Of a stretch of DNA of 64,000 bases, positions 11,491-22,110 are shown in pieces. The stretch's first letter is position 1. Every line of letters begins with the position of its first letter. The DNA lies in NCBI RefSeq assembly GCF_907164915.1, contig NC_061862.1, positions 125,683,641 through 125,747,640 on the forward strand, read 5' to 3'. Both the position numbers and the translations under genes were made by a program. The notes under the pieces were generated by a model, which was not told where the DNA came from, searched no databases, and worked only from the letters and a program-made list of their open reading frames with translations. The stretch is from Impatiens glandulifera. Lineage: Eukaryota > Streptophyta > Magnoliopsida > Ericales > Balsaminaceae.

Positions 11491-12396
11491 TAAATTTATT
11501 ATCCTAATTTTTCTCAATATGTTGTATAAATATATTATAAAAATAAGTTTATTTTTATTTTTTTCCTCTTATATGTATATTATTCTAATTAAAAAAAATT
11601 CACCTAAATTATTTTTCTATATATATTAATTATTTTTTCTAACTAAATATTAATTTTTTTTTGTGTTTTATATATATATAAATATATATATATAATGGTA
11701 AGAGAATTTATTTTAATTAAAAAAGAGAGTATAAGAGAGGAGAGAGAATTGATGACGTGAATTTTTGTGGTGTCTTATTGACTTTAAACATTACTTTATT
11801 TATTTATATATATATATAATGTCCCGAAAGATTAGGTTTCAGGACGTTTTCTCCCAAAAATGAATTTTTTGAGAAAAAATCATTTTCGGAGATGTTTTAA
11901 ACCATCTAAACAAAATCACATTTTTAACAACTCCAGCCAAAAATCTTCATAATCACACAACCCTAATCAAGAAACGTTAATCACAAAATCTTAATCAGGA
12001 AAAAGTAATCGCAAAACCCTAATTGAAAAACGCTAAACCCTATCATCAAACAAGCATATAATATGTAGGGATTAAAATATCAAACAAGCATACAATATGA
12101 GCATACAATATGAGGATCGAGATCAAAACATCAAATAAACATACAATATTTCAGGATCGCAAAACCCTAATCAAGAAGCGTTAATCACAAAATCCTAATA
12201 AAAAAGCTTTAAACCCTGGCATCAAACAAGCTTATAATATATTGGGATCAAAACATCAAACAAGCATACAATATCGAGATTTTACTTTGGTGACTTGGTG
12301 GATGTAGAAATAATCTTCTCCTAAAACGAAGACGAAGAGATAGGTTTAGAAACTAAGAGAAACGAAATTGAATAATAGAAATAAGATACTATAAGA
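11491..12396. other. AT-rich DNA with irregular short repeats
   Basis: No gene. From about 11930 to 12275 the phrases CATCAAACAAGCATA(C)AATAT and AACCCTAATCAAGAA(A)CG recur at irregular spacing. The stretch ends at the gypsy target duplication. Confidence 0.6.
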
Positions 12397-12401
12397 CTTA
12401 T

Positions 12402-12743
12402 TGATGCGGTGCGAGTCGAAGAGGCGTTTATGCGAAAGTTGCAGCATCCGAAAATATCTCGCAAGTGTCAGATTTCGACGATTGCCTAGTGTTTTTCGGG
12501 CGGAAACGTTTAGGGGCTCAAAATCGCATTTTTTATTAGTTTCGGGTGTTTTTTGCAATTTATTAAAAGTTGTTTATTTCTTTTGCAAGCTAGGGTTTGA
12601 GTATTTAAAAGATCTTAAAACACTTTGTTAGGGGAAGATTATTAATCAGAAAACGAGGTTTCCTCAATATCTATCGACTTTCGGTATTCGTAAGAATCAA
12701 CGAATCTTGATAAAGGTTCATCCTAGCCACGCACGCTGCATCA
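12402..12743 (+). repeat. 5' LTR of gypsy element
   Basis: 342 bp, TG...CA ends. TATTTAAAAG near 12602 is a plausible TATA box. Followed by one G and the primer-binding site. Confidence 0.95.
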
Positions 12744-12744
12744 G

Positions 12745-12758
12745 TTGGTATCAGTTTC
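12745..12758 (+). other. Gypsy primer-binding site
   Basis: TTGGTATCAGTTTC begins one base after the 5' LTR. Its first ten bases match the Met-tRNA-type site; the rest diverges. Confidence 0.75.
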
Positions 12759-12774
12759 CAGTCGACCCTGAGGT

Positions 12775-15700
12775 ATGCCGCCCCGAAGACAGCCGCGCAA
12801 CCCTACCCCTGGTGCTGATGATGGTGACCTTGCTGAGTTGCGACGTGAAAACGCTGAGTTTCGCCGTGATAACGACGATTTGAGGCGGCAGGTTGAATGG
12901 TTGACGCAACGGATGGATGCATCTATGCACATGCACCACCCTGAAGATGATGTTACGATGACAAATGAAAACCCTCTCGGTGGTCTTCGGAATCGATCCC
13001 CTGAACGCCCCAATCATCGCTGGGAGCAGGCTTTCAGGGTGGACATCCCTAAGTTCGATGGTAGTCTATCACCGGAAGAGTTTATTGATTGGCTTTCTCA
13101 AGTTGAAGAGATTCTGGATTTCAAGGAAGTTCCTGCAGATCGTCGTGTACCCCTTGTTACGATCCGCTTACATGGTCGTGCACAAGCATGGTGGCAGCAG
13201 TTGAAACAGACACGTGTTCGTCATGGTAAGGCAAAGCTCACGAATTGGGACAAATTCAGGAAGCATATTAGGGCTGCGTTTCTACCATATAATTACGAAC
13301 GTAACCTGTACCAGCGGTTCCAGAATCTTCGTCAGGGTTCTCGTTCCGTGGATGACTATTCCACTGAGTTTTACACCTTTGTGGCTCGTGTTGACCTGTC
13401 TGAGTCCCCTCTCCAGTTGGTTTCTCGCTATATTGGTGGCCTTCGCCTCCAGTTGCAGGATATTTTGAATATGTTTGATCCCTTGACTGTTTCTGAGGCA
13501 CATCAGCGTGCTTCACAGGCTGAGAAACAGCTAGCCAGGCGCGGTTCGGGTAGCTTTGGAAAACAGGTTGTCCCCACTAGTGGCATTGGTTCTTCATCCC
13601 AGTCGGCCCATCCCACCACAGCCCCCCCGCAGGGACGTCCCGGTGGCTTGCGTTGTTTCAATTGTGGTGAAGTTGGCCATCGCCAAGCAGAGTGTCGCAA
13701 CCCAAAGTCCACCAATCGTGGTCTTTTTACTGAGGTGGATGATCCTGACTCTGCTCTTCCTTCAGATTCAGCCCCAGTGTATGATGTTTATGATGATGAG
13801 GCAGCGGAGGAGTATGTTTCTGGTGATGTTGGCCCCCTTTTGGTGATTCGTCGATCATGTTTAACCCCTCGTGCTCCTGACAACGAGTGGTTACGCAATA
13901 ATCTGTTTCATTCCACTTGTACCATCGGTGGCAAAGTTTGCACCTTCATCATTGATGCTGGGAGTTGTGAGAATGTGATTTCTGAGGTTGCAGTTTCGAA
14001 GCTGGGTCTGTCCACTGAACCTCATCCCAAGCCTTATCGCTTGTCCTGGCTGAGTCAAGGTACGGATGTTACAGTTTCGAAGCGCGTACTTGTTAATTTT
14101 TCCATTGGTTCCCATTATCGTGATGCTGTATATTGTGATGTGGTTCCTATGGATGCTTGTCACCTTTTACTTGGTCGCCCTTGGCAGTTTGATCATTCTG
14201 TTATACATGATGGGCGTGCTAATACCTACACGTTCTTATTTCATGGTACCAAGATTGTGTTGATGCCAAATCAGCCCAAGAAGGGTGCTGCCCCCACTCA
14301 TCATGTGTCCCCCCCTGCCACCTTGTTGTCTCGGGGTCCTTTTCAAACCGCCATGGTCGAATCAGGCATGGTGTTTGCTCTATTTTGTTCGCTGATTACC
14401 TGTGGTGCTAGTTCTGAGGTGCCTATTCCAGTGCAGCCGCTGTTACAGGAGTTTGCAGATGTTTTTCCTGAGAATCTGCCTTGTGCCTTGCCTCCTTTGC
14501 GTGATATCCAGCATCACATTGACTTGGTTCCAGGTGCTGCCCTACCCAACCGTCCTCATTACCGCATGAGTCCCAAAGAACATGAAGAGTTGCGTAGACA
14601 GGTGGAGGACTTGCTGGCTAAGGGACACATTCGAGAGAGCCTTAGTCCTTGTGCTGTCCCGGCCCTTCTTACCCCAAAAAAGGATGGGTCTTGGCGTATG
14701 TGCATTGATAGTCGTGCTATCAACAAGATTACAGTGCGTTATCGGTTTCCTATTCCCCGGTTGGATGACTTGTTGGATCAGTTGGGTGGTGCTTCTGTGT
14801 TTAGCAAACTGGATCTCAAGAGTGGATACCATCAGATTCGTATTCGCATGGGTGATGAGTGGAAGACTGCCTTTAAGACTCGTGAGGGCTTATATGAGTG
14901 GCTGGTTATGCCGTTTGGTCTGTCGAATGCTCCTAGCACCTTTATGCGTGTGATGAACCAGGCTCTTCGCCCTTTCATTGGGAAGTTTGTAGTCGTTTAC
15001 TTCGACGACATCTTGATTTACAGTGACAGCGAGGTAGCACACCTCTCCCATCTTCGTGAGGTGTTATCTGTTCTCCGGCGTGACAAGTTCTATGCTGCTT
15101 CCTCGAAGTGCACATTTCTTACTGATTCTACCCAGTTCCTCGGTTATGTGGTGTCTCGGGAGGGCCTGAAAGTGGACCCGAGTAAGGTACTGGCTGTCAA
15201 TCAGTGGCCCCACCCCTCTTCGATCACTGAAGTTCGCAGTTTTCATGGCTTGGCTTCCTTCTATCGGCGTTTTATTCCTCACTTCAGTAGTGTTACGGCT
15301 CCTATCACTGATTGTATGAAGGGGGTTAAGTTCTTCTGGACGGATGATGCCGAGGCTGCCTTTGTTGAGATCAAGCACCGACTCACTTCAGCCCCTATTT
15401 TGGTTCTTCCTGATTTTTCCCAGCCATTTGAACTACATTGTGATGCTTCGAAATTGGGTATTGGGGCTGTACTTAGCCAATCTGGGCGTCCTGTTGCTTA
15501 TTTTAGTGAGAAACTGTCTAGCGCTAAACTTCGTTTCAGTACCTATGATATTGAGTTCTATGCTATTGTCCAGGCAGTCAAACACTGGCGTCATTATTTA
15601 TTTCTGCGGGAGTTTGTCTTATATACGGATCATGATTCCCTCAAGCATCTTGGTGGTCAGGACAAGATTTCTCATCGTCATGCTTCGTGGGTCTCTTATT

Positions 15701-17160
15701 TACAGCAGTTTACTTTTGTGATTAAACACAAGGCTGGTGTGTCTAATCGCGTGGCTGATGCTTTGAGTCGTCGTCATGGGCTGTTGGCGGAGATGCGTGT
15801 CCATGTACCCGGCTTTGATTCGTTTGTGGACCTCTATCGTGATGATCCTTTCTTTTCTCAGGTCCTCATTCGCATCCAACAGGGGGATTCGAGGGACTTT
15901 GTCTTGGAGGATGGGTTCCTTTTCCGCGGTGTGCAGCTGTGCATTCCAGATTGCAGCCTGCGTTTGAGGATGATTCAGGAACTCCACAAAGAAGGCCATG
16001 TTGGGCGTGATCGTACCTTCCAGCTTCTTGCAGCTTCTTATTTCTGGCCTTCGATGCGCAAAGAGGTGGGGCGTTTTGTTGCTCGTTGTCGTGTTTGTCA
16101 GTTGGCTAAGGGCGCTTCGACTAATGCCGGGTTATACTTGTCTCTGCCTATTCCCACTCAACCATGGTCTGATGTCAGTATGGATTTTGTCCTTGGGCTG
16201 CCACGTACCCAGCGTGGTTCTGATTCGATTTTTGTGGTGGTTGACCGATTCTCGAAGATGGTTCATTTCATTCCCTGCAAGAAAACCTCTGATGCTGTGG
16301 CTGTTGCACAGCTTTATTTCAGGGATGTGTATCGCCTTCATGGACTTCCTGCCTCCATAGTTTCTGATCGGGACACTCGCTTTGTGAGTCACTTTTGGAG
16401 GAGTCTTTGGCGTTTGGTTAATACTCAGCTGAATTTTAGCAGTGCCTATCACCCGCAAACTGATGGCCAAACTGAAGTTGTTAATAGGTCTTTGGGGAAC
16501 CTTCTGCGCAGTTTAATTGGGGATCATCCTAAGGCTTGGGATCTGAAGCTGCCTCAGGCCGAGTTTGCTCACAATCATGCTGTTAATCGCTCCACTGGTT
16601 TCAGTCCTTTCCATGTGATTTACGGGCTGTCTCCGCGTGCTCCTCTTGATTTGTTAGCGCTGCCCAGCAAGGTGCGTCCTCATTCCACTACTGCGGATTT
16701 TGTTGGTCAGTTGGCTCAGGTTCATCAGACCACTCATGACCGCTTGGTTGCTGCTACTGCCAAGTACAAGGAGAAGGCTGATTCGAGAAGGCGTGCTGTT
16801 GATTTTGAAGTTGGTGACTTTGTGTGGGCTATTCTGACTAAGGATCGTTTTCCAGCTCATGAATATAGCAAGCTTGCTGCTAAGAAGATTGGTCCTGTTG
16901 AGATTGTGGAGAAGATCAACCCCAATGCTTATCGTTTACGCCTTCCCAGCCATGTGCGTACCTCTGATGTGTTCAATGTGAAGCATCTTGTTCCTTTTGT
17001 GGGTGAGTCTTCTTCTGATGAGGATGATGCGGTTCCAGATTCGAGGACGAATCTTTTCTACCCTGGGGGGAATGATGCGGTGCGAGTCGAAGAGGCGTTT
17101 ATGCGAAAGTTGCAGCATCCGAAAATATCTCGCAAGTGTCAGATTTCGACGATTGCCTAG
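12775..17160 (+). CDS. Ty3/gypsy Gag-Pol polyprotein
   Basis: 1461 codons with no stop. Order: an N-terminal charged coiled coil (about residues 18-48); retrotransposon gag domain (about 85-270); CCHC knuckle CFNCGEVGHRQAEC near 295-308; aspartic protease with FIIDAGSCENVIS near 390-400 (DAG rather than the usual DSG/DTG); reverse transcriptase with YFDDILIYS near 742; RNase H with HCDASKLGIGAVLSQ near 887; integrase HHCC region from about 1070, then catalytic residues in MDFVLG (about 1137), VSDRDTRF (about 1198) and QTDGQTEVVNR (about 1233). The C-terminal part has GPVEIVEKINPNAYRLRLP, as in chromoviruses, but no chromodomain I can recognise. The last ~29 residues are encoded inside the 3' LTR. 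The protein carries out reverse transcription and integration. The clade (CRM or another chromovirus) is not settled by reading. Confidence 0.96.
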   Translation: MPPRRQPRNPTPGADDGDLAELRRENAEFRRDNDDLRRQVEWLTQRMDASMHMHHPEDDVTMTNENPLGGLRNRSPERPNHRWEQAFRVDIPKFDGSLSPEEFIDWLSQVEEILDFKEVPADRRVPLVTIRLHGRAQAWWQQLKQTRVRHGKAKLTNWDKFRKHIRAAFLPYNYERNLYQRFQNLRQGSRSVDDYSTEFYTFVARVDLSESPLQLVSRYIGGLRLQLQDILNMFDPLTVSEAHQRASQAEKQLARRGSGSFGKQVVPTSGIGSSSQSAHPTTAPPQGRPGGLRCFNCGEVGHRQAECRNPKSTNRGLFTEVDDPDSALPSDSAPVYDVYDDEAAEEYVSGDVGPLLVIRRSCLTPRAPDNEWLRNNLFHSTCTIGGKVCTFIIDAGSCENVISEVAVSKLGLSTEPHPKPYRLSWLSQGTDVTVSKRVLVNFSIGSHYRDAVYCDVVPMDACHLLLGRPWQFDHSVIHDGRANTYTFLFHGTKIVLMPNQPKKGAAPTHHVSPPATLLSRGPFQTAMVESGMVFALFCSLITCGASSEVPIPVQPLLQEFADVFPENLPCALPPLRDIQHHIDLVPGAALPNRPHYRMSPKEHEELRRQVEDLLAKGHIRESLSPCAVPALLTPKKDGSWRMCIDSRAINKITVRYRFPIPRLDDLLDQLGGASVFSKLDLKSGYHQIRIRMGDEWKTAFKTREGLYEWLVMPFGLSNAPSTFMRVMNQALRPFIGKFVVVYFDDILIYSDSEVAHLSHLREVLSVLRRDKFYAASSKCTFLTDSTQFLGYVVSREGLKVDPSKVLAVNQWPHPSSITEVRSFHGLASFYRRFIPHFSSVTAPITDCMKGVKFFWTDDAEAAFVEIKHRLTSAPILVLPDFSQPFELHCDASKLGIGAVLSQSGRPVAYFSEKLSSAKLRFSTYDIEFYAIVQAVKHWRHYLFLREFVLYTDHDSLKHLGGQDKISHRHASWVSYLQQFTFVIKHKAGVSNRVADALSRRHGLLAEMRVHVPGFDSFVDLYRDDPFFSQVLIRIQQGDSRDFVLEDGFLFRGVQLCIPDCSLRLRMIQELHKEGHVGRDRTFQLLAASYFWPSMRKEVGRFVARCRVCQLAKGASTNAGLYLSLPIPTQPWSDVSMDFVLGLPRTQRGSDSIFVVVDRFSKMVHFIPCKKTSDAVAVAQLYFRDVYRLHGLPASIVSDRDTRFVSHFWRSLWRLVNTQLNFSSAYHPQTDGQTEVVNRSLGNLLRSLIGDHPKAWDLKLPQAEFAHNHAVNRSTGFSPFHVIYGLSPRAPLDLLALPSKVRPHSTTADFVGQLAQVHQTTHDRLVAATAKYKEKADSRRRAVDFEVGDFVWAILTKDRFPAHEYSKLAAKKIGPVEIVEKINPNAYRLRLPSHVRTSDVFNVKHLVPFVGESSSDEDDAVPDSRTNLFYPGGNDAVRVEEAFMRKLQHPKISRKCQISTIA
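17060..17072 (+). other. Gypsy polypurine tract inside the ORF
   Basis: CCCTGGGGGGAAT-type sequence lies directly before the 3' LTR and is still within the reading frame. Confidence 0.7.
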
Positions 17161-17414
17161 TGTTTTTCGGGCGGAAACGTTTAGGGGCTCAAAATCGCAT
17201 TTTTTATTAGTTTCGGGTGTTTTTTGCAATTTATTAAAAGATGTTTATTTCTTTTGCAAGCTAGGGTTTGAGTATTTAAAAGATCTTAAAACACTTTGTT
17301 AGGGGAAGATTATTAATCAGAAAACGAGGTTTCCTCAATATCTATCGACTTTCGGTATTCGTAAGAATCAACGAATCTTGATAAAGGTTCATCCTAGCCA
17401 CGCACGCTGCATCA
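17073..17414 (+). repeat. 3' LTR of gypsy element
   Basis: 342 bp. Its first 88 bases carry the end of gag-pol (stop at 17158-17160). The TSD CTTAT follows. Confidence 0.95.
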
Positions 17415-17419
17415 CTTAT

Positions 17420-18076
17420 CATTTTGAAATTTTAAGCTCAATAAGAAGGAAGAAGACGCTGAATAAGAATAGCCAGAATTGCTGACTAAAGAAGAAGGAA
17501 GAAGAAGACGTCGAATAAGAGGTTTTTCCAGAGAGGGAGCTGAATAGGAGAAGAATGGGAGGTTTCACCGGAGCTGAAGAGAGGAGAATGGGGGAAAGCA
17601 AAAATATTATTAAAAATATATATCTTTTTTTTTAAATGGTCGACGTTGCAGGGCACGTCGGATTCGTGGCATTGCTTTTGCTACCCCTTCATTTTCTCTA
17701 TCATTTTTCATATCATAATTTTTTCCAATTATTAATAGTTATATTAGTTGTCTTAGTGGTTAGTGTGACAAATTTGTTAAATTACACTTTAGTTTGATTC
17801 ACTGCATATTATTTTTTCTTTAATTTTCCTCAACTTCATTCCAATTTTTTTTAAAGCTTGTTCAAACTTTAATTTGTAGATTCTTCAATATTTTGCTGTA
17901 TTACTCGTATCCATTGTGTTATGTCGAAAACCATTGGTACATGTTGAGAAATATAGATCGAGACGACTAGACTTGCAGGTTTAAGACCATGAGACTATAT
18001 CATTATTATTTTTTGATGGATAATTTGATTGTTGAGAAATATAACTTTTAATCATCTCAATCTCTGTTATCTCTAC
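17420..18076. other. Intergenic DNA between gypsy and CACTA elements
   Basis: No gene seen. 17430-17600 is purine-rich (GAAGAAGGAAGAAG) and the rest is AT-rich. Confidence 0.6.
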
Positions 18077-18089
18077 TGTCACTAGTAAA

Positions 18090-18840
18090 AATGGGGGTTT
18101 TACCGAAAGATTTTTCCGATAGATATATACATCTTTCGGTATTTACACCGAAAGGAAGAAATTTGTCGTCAATGAGAAGATATACCGACAAGTGAACTAG
18201 ATCTTTAGGTATTGTCATGCAATGCTGACAGATATAGTATATATAAATATATCGATTTTGAATCCAGCCAAAAAATGGATTAATGCCGAAAGATTTATGG
18301 TAAATCTTTCCGTTTTGGCCCCTTCCAAAAAACGGGAAAAAATTCTAAGTGTTCAGGTTTTTCTGAAGGGGTAATGTCGAAAGATTTACTCTAAATCTTT
18401 CGGTTTTAGACCCTTCCAAAAAATGAAAAATTATAAATGTTGGTTGTTTCTTAAGTGGTAATGCCAAAAGATTTAGAGTAAATCTTTCGGTTTTAGCCCT
18501 TCCTAAAAACATGAAAAAATCTTAAGTGTTGGATTTTTTCAGAAGAGTAGGGTAATTACCTAAAGATATAGCGTAAATCTTTCAGGTTTGGACAATTCCA
18601 AAAAACATAAAATAAATTCTAAGTTTTGCGGTTTTTCTAAAGGGGTCAAATACCAAAAGATTTATCATAAATCTTTCGGTATTTATAAGTAAAGCCAAAA
18701 GACGAAGTTTAATATTTCGGTGTTGGATATTTCACAATAGTTTGAGAATTTCTTGTTAACTAAGGCCAAAGCCGAAAGAAATGGGTAAATCTATCCGCTT
18801 TACCTCTAAATACCAAAGATAATCCATATATTTCAGTAAT
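18090..18840. repeat. Left subterminal repeat array of CACTA-1
   Basis: Repeated AAGATTTA..TAAATCTTTCGG(T/A)TTT inverted motifs at about 100-120 base intervals, each followed by CTTCC(A/T)AAAAA. In this transposon class such arrays are usually binding sites for the element's second protein. Confidence 0.85.
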
Positions 18841-19040
18841 GAACTTCTTCACTAATTTCTTTCCCATATTTTACGTGCTTTTGGTTTTATGTATATGGAT
18901 CTTGTTTAATTATCTAATCATATCAATTGTGTTTAATTAATTCAAGTATAAGGATTGTGATTGAATTTACAAGTATGGGGATTGTGATTTAATTTACAAG
19001 TATATCTTTGTGTTTGATTATATAAAAATGTATAAATGTT

Positions 19041-20472
19041 TGTTAGGATTGGGTGCAACAATAGAGACGAGGGTCTGACTATTATTGAACAATTACACAC
19101 TTTGTTTGATATTAACTCTATTAGAAGTTAATATCAGTTTCTATTTTACACAAGTCTTCATAAACTCTTGACAAAGTCAAGTGCAGAAGTGTTTATTTCG
19201 ACTTGAAGCGATAGATAAATGGTTGGAAGATACGAAAGAAAAGAACACAAGACACATAAAATGTTTATGGACGTTCAGAACAAACTCTCCTACATCACCC
19301 CTTCTTCTCGACCTCGAAAAGGATACTCACTAGAAGATTTGGTTTGATTACAACACGTACGCAAACTCAGTCAAACAACCAGGACTTGGTTACTGCCTGT
19401 TTTCAAACTCCTAGCACACACAACACTTATTGATAGACACTCTATCAACTTACAAAAAACTCACAATATAGAAAGGTGATACAGTGATTTTCGATATAAA
19501 CAATCTCTCGAAGAAATATGCAAAGGCAAAAGCTTGAATATATATTTGTAGAGAGAGAGTATTGAATTTTCAGGAAAACCTAGATCTCCACCGTCTACTT
19601 CTATTTTTCTTTTGATCTTCTTTTATATCCAAGGCACAGTAATAGTCGAATTTGCTTTAGAGGACACCAGTCCTAATTTGATTGGTTGAGTTTAATAATA
19701 GCACATTGGAAAAGATCCTCTCTTGATCTTGTCTGTACTAGATGATAGTAAGACAAATATCCATTAATGCAATGTGGTATACGAGAGGAACGTATAACTT
19801 AGAAGATTTGAAATGTCTTGGTACATGACATTCTTGTAGATTTGGCTCTTCTATTGTGTTAGACTGTTCATAAAGGATGCTTGATCAGATGCCACATTTG
19901 ATCAATAACCAGGAACGCTTGTATAGTACAAAAATGGTAAAATACCAAAAGCGTCCTAATATAATACCGAAGTCATTTAATACCGGACGCGCGCCAATAT
20001 ATAACTGATCTTAGATAATACTACTAGAAGCGCCTACTTGGCAATTTCAATATTTTGGAGTTCCGTTTTTCAGGACTTCTAGCCGAACTGGACGCACAAA
20101 ACCGTGCTCGCATCCAGCTGGATGCTTCTCTGAAATAATAAAACTTGAATAATTATTTGCAGTTGGTGAGATTCGAACTTTGTCACCCGTGTGACAGGCG
20201 AGAGTATTTACCATTATACTACAACATCTTGTTATTATCTTTAAATATATTAATATACTTGATATGACTTAACAATTATATATATATATATATATATAAT
20301 TTAACTTATATATAATTGAACTTAGTTTTATTCATTCATTATCAAAATATTTTCATAAATTATCATCTAACAATTTCTCCCTTTTTGATTATTTAAAATA
20401 AATATTTAAAACTCGGTAGTTTTATAATCGTTGGCTAATTATCCTAAGTTAATTAGTTAATTTAATCTAACA
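19041..20472 (-). mobile_element. Reverse-oriented copia LTR inserted in CACTA-1
   Basis: On the minus strand a purine tract (CAAAAAGGGAGAAAT) at about 20373-20388 is followed by TGTTAGATGATAA (LTR start, 20372), and the LTR ends CCAATCCTAACA at 19041. The stretch near 19265-19330 (complement) matches the 5' LTR of the element at 2564 (GAAGAAGGGGTGA.GTAGGAGAG), so the two are related. About 80 bases beyond the purine tract run to CTAACA at 20472. Flanks ATGTT and AGGTT could be a 5 bp duplication with one change. An uninterrupted copy of the host repeat near 20965 shows the empty site. No internal region remains. Confidence 0.7.
20159..20228 (-). pseudogene. tRNA-Asp(GTC)-like sequence
   Basis: The minus strand reads GATGTTGTAGTATAATGG, then TAAATACTCTCGCCTGTCAC with anticodon GTC, then ACGGGTGACAAAGTTCGAAT, then CTCACCAACTGC. 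It follows plant tRNA-Asp almost base for base through the D arm and anticodon arm. The A-box and B-box regions are kept. The acceptor stem has two mismatches, the anticodon stem has a C-A mismatch, and the T arm appears one base short, so this is a tRNA-derived relic. It sits about 145 bases into the reverse-oriented LTR. Confidence 0.8.
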
Positions 20473-20474
20473 AG

Positions 20475-21275
20475 GTTTGTGTTTGAGTTTAATTAGAATG
20501 AGTGATTATGATTTGCTTTTGTATGTGTAGATGTTGTGTTTCATTTTTAATTATAAGATTGTGTTTAACTTCATAAGGATAAAATATAATCATGTTTAAA
20601 TCTGATTAATTATGAAATTTGAAAGTGTTAAATACCAAACGATTTACATCATATCTTTTGGTATTTAGAAAGATTTAGTTAAATCTTTCGGTATTGATTC
20701 TTCCCAACACTTTGAGAATTTCTGGGTAATAAATGCCAAAGCCAAAAAAAATGGGTAAATTTTTCGGCTTTACCTCTAAATACCGAAAGATTTAATCCAT
20801 ATCTTTCGGTAACGACCTTCTTTACCAATTTCTTTCCCTTTTCTAAGTGTTTTTTTTCTAAGTATATATATCTTATTTAAGTATCCAAGCATGTCAATTG
20901 TATTTCAATATTCCAAGTATAGGTATTGTGATTGAAATTAAAATTATAGGTTTGTGTTTGATTATATAAAGATGTAGAAAGGTTTGAGTTTAATTAGAAT
21001 GAGTGATTATAATTTTATTTTGTATGTATAGATGTTGTGTTTCATTTCTAAGTATAGGATCGTGTTTAGTTTCAAAAGGATAAAATATAATCATGCTTAA
21101 ATTTGATTAATTATGAATTTTGAAGGGTCAAATATCAAAAGATTTACATCATATCTTTTGGTATTTATATGTATAGCCGAAAGATATGATTAAATCTTTC
21201 GGTATTAGCCTCTTCCCAACAGTTTGGGAATTTCTGGTTAACTAAGGCCAAAGCCAAAAAAATAGTCATATATGT
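20475..21275 (+). repeat. Tandem ~500 bp units inside CACTA-1
   Basis: GTTTGAGTTTAATTAGAATG...GATTAATTATGAA(T)TTTGAA and the following TTACATCATATCTTTTGGTA occur at about 20475 and again at about 20980. The part TTTGAGAATTTCT..AAGGCCAAAGCC...TTTCTTTCCC also occurs near 18735-18870. The unit was split by the LTR insertion. Confidence 0.75.
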
Positions 21276-21449
21276 AGGCCATTAATATAAGTAAAATACT
21301 GACAGATATAAGAAAACTTTCGGTATTGATACTTTATATCGTAATTTTGGTAGAAACCCTCCCCTACGCTCTCTCTCTCTTTCTCCTCTTTATCGATTCT
21401 TGTCGCCTCTACGCCGAAGCCATTCACCGTCGAATCCAGCCTCCGAATC

Positions 21450-22110
21450 TAGAGGTATAAGGACTTCATGTCGGACCCCCGTAGTGTGAGACTTGGTTTA
21501 TCAAGCGATGGGATTCAACCCTTTGTAAATGGGTAAAAATCATACAGTATTTGGCCAGTAATTCTAATTCCTTATAACATGTCACCCACTCTTTGCATAG
21601 ATTCGAGCAATTTCATTATATCTATGTTCATTCTAGGCCCAAAGAGTCCGGGAGATGTAATTGACATATTTTTCCATCCATTGATCGAAGAGTTGTCTAA
21701 ATTGTGGAATCGTGGTGTGAGAACATTTGATACATATATCTCAATACTTTAACATGCGAGCATCATTGTTATGGACCATGAACGACTTCCCAACGTATGC
21801 GAATTTGTCCGGGTGGAGTACAAAAGGGAAACTCACTTGTCCTTGTTATAACTGTGACACTATATCTCTTCGATTGGTTAATGGGTAGAAACAATGTTAC
21901 ATGGGTCACAGACGCTTCCTTCCACCAAACCACAAATACAGGAAGAATAAAGAGTTGTTTGATGGTCGAACAGATTATAAAGAACCCTTTAAAATGTTAA
22001 TGGGGTAAGAAATTTACAAGCAAGTACGAGACCTAGAAGGCACTATTCTGACTACAGATTAGAGGATGAAAATCAAAATATATTATAAAACACGGGGAGA
22101 CAATTGGAAC
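21450..22110 (+). pseudogene. TNP2-type transposase fragment of CACTA-1
   Basis: Reads in broken frames as RLGLSSDGIQPFVNG, SVWPVILIPYNMSPTLC, GPKSPGDVIDIFFHPLIEEL and GWSTKGKLTCPCYNC. These correspond to the transposase core of the intact gene at 41925-45230. There are frameshifts and stops, and only the core survives; the N-terminal region and the DUF4218/DUF4216-like parts are gone. Confidence 0.85.

Larger units (their letters stand above)
12402..17414 (+). mobile_element. Intact, young Ty3/gypsy retrotransposon
   Basis: Two 342 bp LTRs (12402-12743 and 17073-17414) start TGATGCGG and end GCATCA. I find a single difference between them (T versus A in TTAAAAG[T/A]TG). Both sides carry the 5 bp target duplication CTTAT (12397-12401 and 17415-17419). 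The primer site is TTGGTATCAGTTTCC and the purine tract CTGGGGGGAA. The element is 5013 bp and encodes one uninterrupted gag-pol. The near-identity of the LTRs says the insertion is recent; the copy looks potentially active. Confidence 0.97.

Noticed and set aside
11940..12200. Telomere-like AACCCTAA phrases
   Set aside because: Irregular, interrupted by unrelated words; not the AAACCCT heptamer array.
20159..20228. Functional tRNA-Asp gene
   Set aside because: Mismatches in the acceptor and anticodon stems, a T arm about one base short, and location inside an LTR point to a relic.
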